64,000 bases of DNA from Sinorhizobium mexicanum (GTDB taxonomy: Bacteria > Pseudomonadota > Alphaproteobacteria > Rhizobiales > Rhizobiaceae), in the NCBI RefSeq assembly GCF_013488225.1, contig NZ_CP041241.1:682001-746000 (forward strand), given 5' to 3'. Under the pieces are notes generated by a model. The model saw only the letters and a program-made list of their open reading frames with translations, was not told the origin of the DNA and made no database searches. Shown piece after piece: positions 28,504 through 37,193 of this stretch. How positions within the stretch are numbered: position 1 is the stretch's first letter; each line of letters opens with the position of its first letter. Both the position numbers and the translations under genes were made by a program.

Positions 28504-29034
28504 ATGGCCGGACAAATACGCGGTATCGTCGTCATGGGTGTTGCGGGCTGCGGAAAGAGCAGCGTTGGCGCCGCCATCGCCGATCGGTACCAAGGTCGCC
28601 TGATCGAGGGCGATGCTTTTCATCCGGCCGCCAACATTGCCAAGATGAGTGCAGGCGTCCCCCTTACGGACGAAGATAGGCACGGTTGGCTTTGCCGCCT
28701 CAGCGAGGAAGTCGCCGCGGCACTCGCTGCCGGGGAGCGCCCGGTCCTCACCTGTTCGGCGCTCAGGAAAAGCTATCGTGACCTGCTCCGCCAGGGGGAG
28801 CCAGGGCTTGGTTTCGTCTTCCTCGATCTGGCCCGGGATCTGGCCGGCGAACGCGTTGCCAAGCGTCCGGGCCACTTCATGCCGGCAAGCCTCGTCGAAA
28901 GCCAATACCGGACGCTCGAGCCTCCCCATCAGGAGCCGCTGACACTTGCCGTGGACGCAAGTCTGCCGCTGGAGGCGATAGCGGAGCAGGCTGTTCAATG
29001 GTGGCGGAAAGCCAATGGAACGAATCCTGCCTGA
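28504..29034 (+). CDS. gntK: Gluconokinase
   Basis: Phosphorylates D-gluconate to 6-phosphogluconate for the Entner-Doudoroff or pentose phosphate route. The 176-residue P-loop kinase has GVAGCGKSS (about 11-19), the substrate segment EGDAFHPAANIAKMSAGVPLTDEDRHGWL and CSALRKSYRDLLR, all typical of GntK. ATG 28504 is preceded by GAGGAGGG. No gluconate transporter or dehydratase accompanies it here. Confidence 0.93.
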   Translation: MAGQIRGIVVMGVAGCGKSSVGAAIADRYQGRLIEGDAFHPAANIAKMSAGVPLTDEDRHGWLCRLSEEVAAALAAGERPVLTCSALRKSYRDLLRQGEPGLGFVFLDLARDLAGERVAKRPGHFMPASLVESQYRTLEPPHQEPLTLAVDASLPLEAIAEQAVQWWRKANGTNPA

Positions 29035-29054
29035 GTGTTCCAAGCAGCGATCAC

Positions 29055-29066
29055 GATAGCGCTATC
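29055..29066. promoter_or_regulatory. LacI-type operator 3 (perfect palindrome)
   Basis: GATAGCGCTATC is a perfect 12-bp dyad with the same core as the two sites upstream of gntK, 20 bp beyond the gntK stop. It may be an auxiliary site for DNA looping, or the operator of an unseen transcript. Confidence 0.55.
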
Positions 29067-29423
29067 TCCCGCACCTTTTGCACCCATCAGGTGAACTTCG
29101 CATAGGTCGGGTGCGTCGCTGACGCGCGTTGGCCAGGGTGCCGAAGAACCAGGGACTTGTGCGCCCTGCTCAACCCGCGGTTCACTTCAATACTGTGCTT
29201 ATTGCAACCCTCTGGTTCCAGGGCGGCAATAAGTTAGGCGTCTTCAACCGTGCGCCCGCTCTGGTTTCAGCGTTGTATCCAAGCAACCACAAGGGGATTA
29301 CTCGATTTTTCGAAGAAAAAATTGAGGGCGCATCATTATTATTACCGAAATACGGTCGCAAACTCGTGCAAATCTCATCGTGTAAATCAGATCTTCTTGT
29401 TATACTCCCGATGGGGGTTAGCG
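29067..29423. other. Intergenic region ahead of the LAL regulator, no gene seen
   Basis: About 360 bp, noticeably more AT-rich than its surroundings towards the 3' end (29280-29400). This fits a promoter region for the large regulator. An open frame upstream of and in phase with the regulator (from 29250) has no family character and is not taken as coding. Confidence 0.45.
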
Positions 29424-32087
29424 ATGCTGCTCGACCGAGAGGGTCCACTCGAGGCTTTGCTGAGTGCGGTGCGGAACGCCGCGGCCGGACGCGGCAGTGC
29501 TGTCTTGCTCGAAGGCGAAGCGGGAATCGGCAAGACCGCCCTCCTGCGCGAGTTCGCGGAGCATGTGGACAAGGGGCACCGGGTGCTGTGGGGTTGGTGC
29601 GAGGCGCTTTTTACGCCGTGCCCGCTGGGACCCCTGCAGGACATGAGGGAACTGCTTGACCCACGTGTGGCGGCACTGCTCGATCAGACGGCCCCGCCCG
29701 AGCGACTGTTCCCGGCACTCTTGAATGTCCTCCAGCACGCCGGTGACGCGATTGTACTGATCTTCGAAGATGTGCACTGGGCCGACAACGCCACGCTCGA
29801 CCTGGTGAAATACCTCGGTCGCCGTATCTCTCTGCTGCCCGTCGTGCTCGTTCTCAGTCTGCGCAGCGATGAAATCGGTGCCGATCATCCGCTGACGCAT
29901 GTCCTTGGCGACCTGCCATCTGCGTCGGTCACCCGTATAGCTTTGGAACCGCTGTCTCCCGAGGCCGTGACGGTACTGGCTGAACAGGCAGGTCGCTGCG
30001 GCGCTGACCTCTATCGCGTCACGGAGGGCAATCCGTTCTTCATCACCGAACTTCTGGCAAGCGGCGAGACCGAGCCGGGGCGCGTGCCGGATTCCATACG
30101 CGATGCGGTCTGGGCGCGTCTTTCACGGCTGACCGCGGGCGAACGGGACGTGCTGGAGGTGATCAGCATCGTACCGGGCAGCGTAGAGCGGTGGCTGCTC
30201 CGGGCATTGCTCGGCGTCGAGGCCGAACCACTGGTGGACCAGTGCGTCGCGCGCGGATTGCTGCAGCGAGACAATCAGGACGCCCTGATGTTCCGGCATG
30301 AACTTGCCCGGCAGGCGACGCTCGACCGGCTGCCACCGAGCCTTCAGAGGTCCCTCCATGCAAAGGCGGAGGCGGCGATATCGCAACTCCCGACGGCGCA
30401 CCCGTCTGCCCTGCTTTCGCGCCGGGTCCATCATGCCGCCGGAGCCGAAGACGGAGCGCGCGTCCTCGAACTTGCACCACGGGCTGCGGCTCATGCTGCC
30501 CGTCTCGGCGCCCATCGGGAGGCCGCTTCGCATTTGGCAATGGCCCTCAAGTACGTTGCGCAAGCCACACCTGAGCAGGCCGCTCAGCTTTACGAGGCTT
30601 GGGCCTACGAGGCGGGACTGGCGCTGCTGGTCTACGAGCCGGTGATCGAGGCGCACCATCGCGCAATCGAGATCTGGCGCGAACTGGGGCGCACCGACAA
30701 GATCGGTCCCAATCTGTGCAGGTTGTCGCGGCTGCATTGGCGCCGCGGCGAGGGCAAGCCAGCGGAGGACTACGCAGACCAGGCGGTGCGCGAAATGGAA
30801 AAGCTGTCGCCCGGGTCGGAATTGGCGATGGCTTACAGCACGCGCTCTCAGTTCCACATGCTGCACTACCGCTTCGACGAAGCGATAGACTGGGGCTTGC
30901 GTGCGATCGCTCTCGCCGATCAACTTGGGGAGGTCGAAACGCGCGTCCACGCTTTGAACAATGTCGGCACCGCGCTTCTTTTCGCCGACCGCCCGGGCGG
31001 TCGGGAGCGGTTGGAGGAAAGCTTGGCGCTGGCGCTTGAGCACGGATTTCACGACCATGCCGTGCGGGCCTACACCAATTTTGCGGAGTGCGCCGTTGCC
31101 TCCAAGGATTTTGCCTTGGCTGAACGCTTGCTGGCCGAAGGCATAGCACTCGCGACCAAACACGATCTCGATTCAGCGGCACAATACCTGCTCGGGCGGC
31201 AGGCGCAGCTTCGCCTGGAGCAGGGCCGGTTCAGAGAAGCCGAAACCATTGCCCAGGGCGTCATGAATCTGGAGCGCTTGGCGATGGTCATGCACCTGCC
31301 GGCCCTCACGGTACTCGGAAGGGTGCGCGTGCGACTGGGTGAGGCCGGTGGCCTGGATCTGCTCCAGCAAGCGCTCCAGGAAGGGCAGGCGACGGGTGAG
31401 CTCCAACGGATCGTGCCGGTGCGCATGGCGTTGGCAGAAGCCGCCTGGCTTGCCGAAGACCAGAATGCCAGCGACGAACAACTGACCGCGCTCGCCGCGA
31501 TGGACCTCGACAACTTCCGTGCCTGGGATTTGGGCGAACTGGCCGTCTGGTGGCAGCGATGCGGTATGGCTAAGCCGCTGCCGACGTCGACCGCGCGGAT
31601 TCCCTTACGTCGATCCTGCGAACTCCGCGGCAATCCGCTGGCGGCGGCTAAGGAATGGGAACGCTTGGGGCTTCCCTATGAAGCGGCGCTTGCCCTGATG
31701 CAGGTTCGCGGAGCCGAAGTCGGGCCGGCATTGGCTCGTGCCGTGAGCATATTCGAGTCGTTGGAGGCGCGTCCCGCCGCCATGCTGGCGCGAAAACAGG
31801 CGCAGTGTCTCGGTATTGCGGATCAGTTGCCGAAAGCCCGCAGAGGGCCATACGGGGCGGCTCGCCGTCACCCCCTTGGCTTGACGCGGCACGAACAACA
31901 GGTGCTCGCCTTGATGGCAGAAGGCATGAGCAACAAGGAAGCGGCCCGGCGTTTGTCGCGCTCGCCGCGCACGATCGAGCATCAGGTCTCGTCCGTGCTC
32001 GGCAAGTTCCACGCGGCCAACCGGATGGAAGTCCTCCTGCGCCTGCGCGGCGAGCCGTGGCTTCTGTCGGCCAGCGATGTGCTGTAA
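29424..32087 (+). CDS. LAL-type LuxR transcriptional regulator with ATPase domain
   Basis: An 887-residue signal-transducing regulator. N-terminal AAA/NB-type ATPase: Walker A GEAGIGKT (31-38) and Walker B VLIFEDVHWADNATLDL. The middle is a long TPR-like helical region (about 350-780). The C-terminal LuxR HTH is LTRHEQQVLALMAEGMSNKEAARRLSRSPRTIEHQVSSVLGKF. ATG 29424 (MLLDREG) is chosen as the start of the ATPase fold with a GGGGG tract upstream. No obvious target lies adjacent. The HTH motif NKEAARRL...TIEHQ is intact, so it is probably functional. Confidence 0.88.
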   Translation: MLLDREGPLEALLSAVRNAAAGRGSAVLLEGEAGIGKTALLREFAEHVDKGHRVLWGWCEALFTPCPLGPLQDMRELLDPRVAALLDQTAPPERLFPALLNVLQHAGDAIVLIFEDVHWADNATLDLVKYLGRRISLLPVVLVLSLRSDEIGADHPLTHVLGDLPSASVTRIALEPLSPEAVTVLAEQAGRCGADLYRVTEGNPFFITELLASGETEPGRVPDSIRDAVWARLSRLTAGERDVLEVISIVPGSVERWLLRALLGVEAEPLVDQCVARGLLQRDNQDALMFRHELARQATLDRLPPSLQRSLHAKAEAAISQLPTAHPSALLSRRVHHAAGAEDGARVLELAPRAAAHAARLGAHREAASHLAMALKYVAQATPEQAAQLYEAWAYEAGLALLVYEPVIEAHHRAIEIWRELGRTDKIGPNLCRLSRLHWRRGEGKPAEDYADQAVREMEKLSPGSELAMAYSTRSQFHMLHYRFDEAIDWGLRAIALADQLGEVETRVHALNNVGTALLFADRPGGRERLEESLALALEHGFHDHAVRAYTNFAECAVASKDFALAERLLAEGIALATKHDLDSAAQYLLGRQAQLRLEQGRFREAETIAQGVMNLERLAMVMHLPALTVLGRVRVRLGEAGGLDLLQQALQEGQATGELQRIVPVRMALAEAAWLAEDQNASDEQLTALAAMDLDNFRAWDLGELAVWWQRCGMAKPLPTSTARIPLRRSCELRGNPLAAAKEWERLGLPYEAALALMQVRGAEVGPALARAVSIFESLEARPAAMLARKQAQCLGIADQLPKARRGPYGAARRHPLGLTRHEQQVLALMAEGMSNKEAARRLSRSPRTIEHQVSSVLGKFHAANRMEVLLRLRGEPWLLSASDVL

Positions 32088-32300
32088 GCGCTAGACCGTT
32101 AGGCAAGCTCGCGAAAATTAGGGGATCGGCCGCGGCAAATTGGGGGACCGCACCGATTTTGCCTGAGTTCATCCGCGCATAGGCTGAGCGTGTCACCATT
32201 GGAACAGACAATCTGCCGCACTGCGCGTCTTATAACATCTCCAGAGGACTATGTAGCCCTTTGAGTTGGGCAGTTGATGGCTCACGGAGGAGGGACAGCG

Positions 32301-32669
32301 ATGACCAGACATTCTATCGCATTCGCAATGGGCTTGCTCGCCATGACAGGCGCGGCGGCGGCGTCGGACCTGAAGGCAGGGAACGGCCACAGCGTTCATC
32401 TCGGCCGCTTCGATGGCGCTGTGTATTACACGGTCGAAAAGGACGGCTACCGGGTGGTTGCGACCGTGGCCCCGGGAGCAGACGAGCAGCCGATCCGCTT
32501 CGTATCTACGCTCGGACCGGGTCAGCGGCTGCTGATCTCCGTGCCTCAAGCGATCGGCCAGCCTTCTGCCGACTTGGAGATCATACGCGATGGCGAAGTC
32601 CTTGTCGTAAACGAGCCGGGCACCAATCGGTTCGACAGCGTGACGACCAGCGCCATACTCGAGAAGTGA
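32301..32669 (+). CDS. Small secreted protein of unknown function
   Basis: A 122-residue protein with a signal peptide (MTRHSIAFAMGLLAMTGAAAA, cleavage near 22) and a mature beta-rich domain, VYYTVEKDGYRVVATVAPGADEQPIRFVSTLGPGQRLLISVP. GGAGG precedes ATG 32301. It is followed by a small protein and a cytochrome c on the same strand. No family was recognised; a periplasmic accessory role is only a guess from context. Confidence 0.7.
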   Translation: MTRHSIAFAMGLLAMTGAAAASDLKAGNGHSVHLGRFDGAVYYTVEKDGYRVVATVAPGADEQPIRFVSTLGPGQRLLISVPQAIGQPSADLEIIRDGEVLVVNEPGTNRFDSVTTSAILEK

Positions 32670-32688
32670 CCGATCCTATTGATCGGTC
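32668..32688 (+). terminator. Hairpin at the end of the small secreted protein gene
   Basis: Perfect 8-bp inverted repeat (32668-32675 with 32681-32688) beginning within the TGA stop, 5-nt loop, and no T-run. It may attenuate read-through or protect the mRNA. Confidence 0.4.
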
Positions 32689-32762
32689 CAGAATCCTTGG
32701 GCGATCACTGACATTTCGGGGTGTGAACGCCGCCAGCACGAGAGCTTCGGAAGGGGGGAACG

Positions 32763-32963
32763 ATGCTCTACACGCTCACTATGTTGGTTTGCCTGTCGAA
32801 CACGCCTGACGCTTGCGAGGTCCGCGAAGAAGTCGTTTGGGATCTGGCCGCGAATCCAGGCGTCGCCTTCATGCAGGCGCAGGCATTCGTCGCGCGTTGG
32901 ACCGACGAGCATCCCGGTCGTTTCGTGCAGCGGTGGAGGCTTTTGCCGGACCTGAGGGTCTGA
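32763..32963 (+). CDS. Small conserved-looking protein (66 aa)
   Basis: A 66-residue protein with a strong ribosome site (GGAAGGGGGG) before ATG 32763. Two cysteines flank CLSNTPDACEVRE, followed by an amphipathic MQAQAFVARWTDEHPGRFVQRWR. The N-terminal 12 residues are hydrophobic but short. It lies between a secreted protein and a cytochrome c gene in the same direction. I do not recognise a named family. Confidence 0.6.
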   Translation: MLYTLTMLVCLSNTPDACEVREEVVWDLAANPGVAFMQAQAFVARWTDEHPGRFVQRWRLLPDLRV

Positions 32964-33037
32964 GATCGTTCACGCAGGTCTAAGGCCAATCCCATCGTGG
33001 ACGGTCACACCGCGATGCGCCGTCGAGGCAACAGGAC

Positions 33038-33439
33038 ATGCGCCGATTGCAGTATCTGGTTTTGTTCGCTGTCGTCTGCTGTGGCCTTGCGGGCGGGGGA
33101 AGCTTCGCAGCCACCGACAGGTTTTACAGGGTCGTCGACGGCAAGGCCGATGCGCGGACCTATAACGGCTATCGGCGCTATAATGCCGGCTGCAACCATT
33201 GCCACGGCCCCGATGGAATAGGCTCGAGCTTCGCATCCTCGCTCGTCGCCCGACCGCTCGGTATCGAGGAGTTCAGGCGCGTCGTGCGCAACGGACGGAG
33301 CAGTGGCGGCACTTCGGTCATGAAGGGCTTCGGCGACGATCCCAATTTCGCTCCCTATATCGACGACATCTACGCCTATCTGCAGGCCCGCGCCGAAGGC
33401 GCGCTCGGTCGCGGGCGGCCTCAGAGATTAGAGCCGTAG
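33038..33439 (+). CDS. Periplasmic cytochrome c (XoxG/CycB-like)
   Basis: A 133-residue monohaem cytochrome with a signal peptide (MRRLQYLVLFAVVCCGLAGGGSFAA). The haem motif is CNHCH (Cys52, Cys55, His56), and Met95 in SVMKGFGDD is the likely axial ligand. DGKADARTYNGYRRYNAGCNHCHGPDGIGSSFASSLV resembles the small cytochromes that accept electrons from XoxF-type PQQ alcohol dehydrogenases. No such dehydrogenase lies in the window, so the partner is unknown. The GGAC upstream is a weak ribosome site. Confidence 0.78.
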   Translation: MRRLQYLVLFAVVCCGLAGGGSFAATDRFYRVVDGKADARTYNGYRRYNAGCNHCHGPDGIGSSFASSLVARPLGIEEFRRVVRNGRSSGGTSVMKGFGDDPNFAPYIDDIYAYLQARAEGALGRGRPQRLEP

Positions 33440-33697
33440 CACCGCTTTGAAGGCGGGCATCCGGTCGAACGGCTGGCGGCGATACAAAACACGTTTTCGC
33501 CCGCTGTTCGACTGTTGGCAACGTGGCTTCGCGCCACGCCCGACCGTGAACGGGAATCAAGACTTTTCCACGCAACGGCGCTCTGTAGGGTCAGCGTTCG
33601 AATGATTTCGGCGCGGGCGAAAATTCATTCCTTTAATGATGATAAAAAACATGGTTTTGATAGATTAATGCATCAACACGTGAGGAGAACACCCCAG
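33440..33697. promoter_or_regulatory. Upstream region of the organosulfur-type cluster
   Basis: About 260 bp without a gene. The last 100 bp are strikingly AT-rich (33630-33680, with TTTAATGATGATAAAAAA), unlike the flanking DNA. That suggests the main promoter of the following seven-gene set. No recognised operator was identified. Confidence 0.45.
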
Positions 33698-34282
33698 ATG
33701 CCCAAGACCCAATCCAACCCGATCACGCTTGGCACCAGCGCACCGGATTTCATTCTGCCGGACGCCGATGGCAACCTGTTCAAGCTTGACGACTTCAAGG
33801 GCAGCCCGGCGGTGCTTGTCGCCTTCATCTCCAATCGTTGTCCGTTCGTCGTGCTCATCCGCGAAGAGCTTGCGAAATTTGCCAAGGAATACGCCGCTAA
33901 AGGGCTCGCCGTCGTCGCGATCAATGCGAACGACGCCTCCGATCATCCGGAAGAAACGCTGGCTCGCATCGGAGAGGAGGTCAAGGCCTACGGGTATGGT
34001 TTCCCTTATCTGAAGGACGCTTCCCAATCCGTTGCCAAGGCCTACGGGGCCGCGTGCACGCCGGATTTCTTCCTCTATGACGGCGCGCGTCAGCTTGCCT
34101 ATCACGGCCAGTTCGACGACGCCCGCCCCGGCAATGGCAAGCCGGTCACGGGCGCGGATCTGCGTGCGGCGGTCGACTCGGTGCTGAAGGGAGAGTCCGT
34201 TTCGAACCAGGTGCCGTCGATCGGCTGCAACATCAAGTGGACGGCCGGCAACGAGCCGTCGTGGTTCTCGACGGCCGCGTAA
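33698..34282 (+). CDS. Thioredoxin-like / AhpC-TSA family protein
   Basis: A 194-residue cytosolic protein with a redoxin fold: APDFILPDADGNLFKLDDFKG, then FISNRCPFVVLIREELAKFAKEY. The family usually has C-N-H-C-P-F/Y; here the first Cys is Asn-Arg, leaving a single Cys48. Two more cysteines lie in YGAACTPDFFLYD and SIGCNIKW. A resolving Cys elsewhere, or a peroxidase-like one-Cys mechanism, is possible. A strong GAGGAG ribosome site precedes it. It heads a cluster with a flavoprotein, a ferredoxin and an ABC transporter. Confidence 0.82.
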   Translation: MPKTQSNPITLGTSAPDFILPDADGNLFKLDDFKGSPAVLVAFISNRCPFVVLIREELAKFAKEYAAKGLAVVAINANDASDHPEETLARIGEEVKAYGYGFPYLKDASQSVAKAYGAACTPDFFLYDGARQLAYHGQFDDARPGNGKPVTGADLRAAVDSVLKGESVSNQVPSIGCNIKWTAGNEPSWFSTAA

Positions 34283-34360
34283 CCAGAGCGGGTCACCATC
34301 GTGTTCGACCGGCCGGTGTCGGCGGCCGAACAGCACCGGCATCCTGGAGAAAGCTGCCTC

Positions 34361-35992
34361 ATGGCATCCCTGCACAAGACGCGGTCCGTGGAAGACGGCC
34401 AACCGATTGAAGCCGACGTTCTCGTCGTCGGCGGCGGCCCATCGGCTGCATGGGCAGCATTGTCGGCGGCTGAAGCCGGTGCGAAAGTCGTTCTCGCCGA
34501 CAAGGGGTATCATGGCACCAGCGGCGCCACGGCTCCCTCCAACACAGGAACGTGGTGCGTGCCTCCGGGGGAGGGGCGAGCAGCCTCCGTCGAGCAGCGC
34601 TGGAAGCGCACGGCAGGCCTGGCCGACAAGCGCTGGATGTTGCGCTGCGCCGATCGGGCCTATGAGAACCTGCTGAAGCTCGCCGAATGGGGCTATCCGT
34701 TCCCAAGCGAAGATGACGGTGCGCTCTACATCGCCAACCTGCGCGGTCCGGACTACATGCGCTTCATGCGCCGCCGCGTGCAGCAGGCCGGTGTCCAGAT
34801 CCTCGATCATCATCCGATCCTCGAACTGCTCGGTGACGACCGTCGTGTCGGCGGCGCGGCGGGACTGTCGCGGCGCAGCGGCGCGAATTTCCGCGTCGCT
34901 GCGGGCGCGGTGGTGCTGGCCACGGGCGGATGTGCTTTCTTCGAGCGCATCCTGGGTGGTACGGGGCTGACCGGCGATGGCTATCTCCTCGCGGCAGAGG
35001 CCGGCGCTGCCCTCTCGGGCATGGAATTCACGGGCAAATACACTCTTGCCCCGCACGGCTCGTCGCTGAACAAGGGACTGCCTTTCCGTTGGGCGACCTT
35101 CTATCGGGAAAACGGCGAGCCATTGCGGGATGCCCGTGGCGAGCCGGTGACCAACGGCATCGGCGGCGGCGAACGCTCGATCGCCGAGGCCCTGTTGTCC
35201 GGTCCCGTCTATGCGAGGCTCGATCTCGCCGAACCTGCCATGCAGGACTGGCTTCGGCGCGGCCAGCCGAACTGCTTTCTCCCCTATGACCGTCTTGGGA
35301 TCGATCCGTTCCGGGACCTATTCCGTGTGGACCTCAAATACGAGGGTACCGTGCGTGGTACCGGCGGCATCCGGCTTACCTCGTCCGAATGTGCGACCGG
35401 GGTGAGCGGCCTTTACGCAGCCGGTGATGCCGCCAGCCGCGAGAATGTCACGGGCGGTATTTCCGGCGGCGGTGCGATCAACGCATCCTGGGCCATCGCC
35501 AGCGGCTGGTGGGCCGGGCAGGGCGCGGCAGCCCATGCGCGCCGGTACCGCGACCACGACTCGTCGTGGCTTAGGCCCCTCGGCGCGACGGGGCTGAGGG
35601 GAACCGGCCGAGATGCCGGGATCGACCTTGGCGCCGCAGCCAAAGCAGTTCACGCGGAGATCGCACCGCTCGGCAAGAGCTACTGGCGCTCGGCCGCGGG
35701 CCTCGAGGCGAGCAGCGCCCGGCTCGATGCTCTCTGGAAGCGCTTGAACAACGCGTTGCCAGCGACCGGCGCCGAACGGCTGCGCGCCCGAGAGGTCGCC
35801 GCGGTGACGGCGAGTGCCCGCTGGACCGTTACTGCTGCCCTTGCGCGCACCGAAAGCCGCGGCGTGCACAGGCGCAGGGACTATCCGCAGGAACAAGACG
35901 CCCAGGCGGCGAGAATTATTGTCTCCGGTCTCGACAGGGTGACCGCGACACGCGAGCAGCCGGTGCTTGATGCCGCGCAGGAGGGATACTGA
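34361..35992 (+). CDS. FAD-dependent oxidoreductase (AprA / fumarate-reductase-type flavoprotein)
   Basis: A 543-residue flavoprotein with an N-terminal dinucleotide fold VLVVGGGPSAAWAALSAAEAG (20-40), a mid-protein VLATGGCAFF, and the C-terminal FAD motif GLYAAGDAASRENVTGGISGGGAINASWAIASG. The helical C-terminus continues to about 540. The next gene, 2 nt downstream, is a two-cluster ferredoxin, as in adenylylsulfate reductase AprA-AprB. With a sulfonate-type transporter following, oxidation or reduction of an organosulfur compound is inferred. The substrate is unknown. Confidence 0.82.
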   Translation: MASLHKTRSVEDGQPIEADVLVVGGGPSAAWAALSAAEAGAKVVLADKGYHGTSGATAPSNTGTWCVPPGEGRAASVEQRWKRTAGLADKRWMLRCADRAYENLLKLAEWGYPFPSEDDGALYIANLRGPDYMRFMRRRVQQAGVQILDHHPILELLGDDRRVGGAAGLSRRSGANFRVAAGAVVLATGGCAFFERILGGTGLTGDGYLLAAEAGAALSGMEFTGKYTLAPHGSSLNKGLPFRWATFYRENGEPLRDARGEPVTNGIGGGERSIAEALLSGPVYARLDLAEPAMQDWLRRGQPNCFLPYDRLGIDPFRDLFRVDLKYEGTVRGTGGIRLTSSECATGVSGLYAAGDAASRENVTGGISGGGAINASWAIASGWWAGQGAAAHARRYRDHDSSWLRPLGATGLRGTGRDAGIDLGAAAKAVHAEIAPLGKSYWRSAAGLEASSARLDALWKRLNNALPATGAERLRAREVAAVTASARWTVTAALARTESRGVHRRRDYPQEQDAQAARIIVSGLDRVTATREQPVLDAAQEGY

Positions 35993-35994
35993 TC

Positions 35995-36324
35995 ATGATC
36001 GAGGTGATCTCCGCCGATCGCTGCATTCGCTGCGACATCTGCGAGCGAGTCTGTCCGGCATTCGTCTTCGATCGTGACGAGACGGGCCTGCCCGCCATCG
36101 CCCGGCAGGATGACTGTCAGACCTGTTTCCTCTGCGAGATCTATTGCCCGACCGATGCGCTTTACGTTGCCGAGCAGGCCGACGGGCCGACCGGTATTGG
36201 CGAAGCGGAGGTCGCGGCTTTGGGCCTGTTCGGCAGCTACTCGCGCTCACTTGGTTGGAGACGTGGTCAGGCAGGCGGCACCGACCGGGACCCCACACAC
36301 CACATCCGCGTCGCGCAGGTCTAA
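35995..36324 (+). CDS. 2x[4Fe-4S] ferredoxin (AprB-like)
   Basis: A 109-residue electron carrier with two Cx2Cx2Cx3C motifs: Cys10-13-16-20 (CIRCDICERVCP) and Cys41-44-47-51 (CQTCFLCEIYCP). Both are complete, so two [4Fe-4S] clusters are expected. An AGGAGGG inside the end of the flavoprotein gene drives its translation. Tight linkage suggests it is the electron-transfer subunit of that flavoprotein. The C-terminal 45 residues carry no motif. Confidence 0.88.
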   Translation: MIEVISADRCIRCDICERVCPAFVFDRDETGLPAIARQDDCQTCFLCEIYCPTDALYVAEQADGPTGIGEAEVAALGLFGSYSRSLGWRRGQAGGTDRDPTHHIRVAQV

Positions 36325-36344
36325 GGCCGAGGAGGGCCCATCCC

Positions 36345-37181
36345 ATGGAACGTATCGTTGTCAATTCCGTGCGCAAGACGTTCGCGCTGAAACCGGGACA
36401 GACCGTCACCGTGGACGGCAGGGTCAGCAACCGGATCCCGGTCCTGGACGGCATCGACCTCACGATCCGCAAGGGTGAGTTCATTACCCTCGTCGGGCCG
36501 TCGGGGAGCGGCAAATCCGTGCTCCTCGACATCATCGCCGGGCTGACCGAAGCCTCGTCCGGCGTCGCGTCGATCGATGGCGCCGAAGTGCGAAAGCCGC
36601 ATTCCCAGACGGCCTACGTCTTCCAGCAATATGCGCTCTTTCCCTGGCGAACGGCGCTGGAGAATGTCGAATATGCGTTGGAGGTGCGCGGCGCGCCGGC
36701 GGCCGTGCGGCGGGAGAAGGCGCTTTATTTCCTCAACCTGTTCGGGCTCAAGGGTTTCGAGGACCGCTTTCCTTCGCAGCTCTCCGGCGGCATGCAGCAG
36801 CGCGTAGCCATCGCGCGGGCGCTGTCGACCGAACCGCAGGTCCTGCTGATGGACGAGCCCTTCGCTGCGCTCGACGCTCAAACGCGGGACATCCTGCAGA
36901 GCGAACTCCTGCGCATTTGGGAGCAGATCAAGACCACTGTGGTCTTCGTAACGCACTCTATCGACGAGGCGATCTTTCTCGCCGACCGGGTCGTGGTGAT
37001 GACCGCGCGGCCCGCCAAGGTAAAGGAGATCATCGACGTCGACCTGCCGCGTCCGCGCGAGATCGATATCCGCAACACCGATGCCTTCAACGCCTATCGC
37101 GCCTGGGTGTGGAACAGCCTTCGCGACGAGGTCAGCAAGGCTCAGCGCGACTGGGCGCTGGCTTCGGCCTACGCCAATTAA
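36345..37181 (+). CDS. Sulfonate/taurine/nitrate-type ABC transporter ATP-binding protein
   Basis: A 278-residue ATPase of the SsuB/TauB/NrtD group: Walker A GPSGSGKS (51-58), Q-loop VFQQYALFPWRTALENV, signature LSGGMQQR, Walker B VLLMDEPFAALD, and H-loop VTHSIDEAIFLADRVVVMTARP. The DEAIFLADRV...ARP ending is typical of this group. ATG 36345 is preceded by GGAGG. Permease and binding-protein genes follow. Confidence 0.92.
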   Translation: MERIVVNSVRKTFALKPGQTVTVDGRVSNRIPVLDGIDLTIRKGEFITLVGPSGSGKSVLLDIIAGLTEASSGVASIDGAEVRKPHSQTAYVFQQYALFPWRTALENVEYALEVRGAPAAVRREKALYFLNLFGLKGFEDRFPSQLSGGMQQRVAIARALSTEPQVLLMDEPFAALDAQTRDILQSELLRIWEQIKTTVVFVTHSIDEAIFLADRVVVMTARPAKVKEIIDVDLPRPREIDIRNTDAFNAYRAWVWNSLRDEVSKAQRDWALASAYAN

Positions 37182-37193
37182 AGGGAGGGCCGC

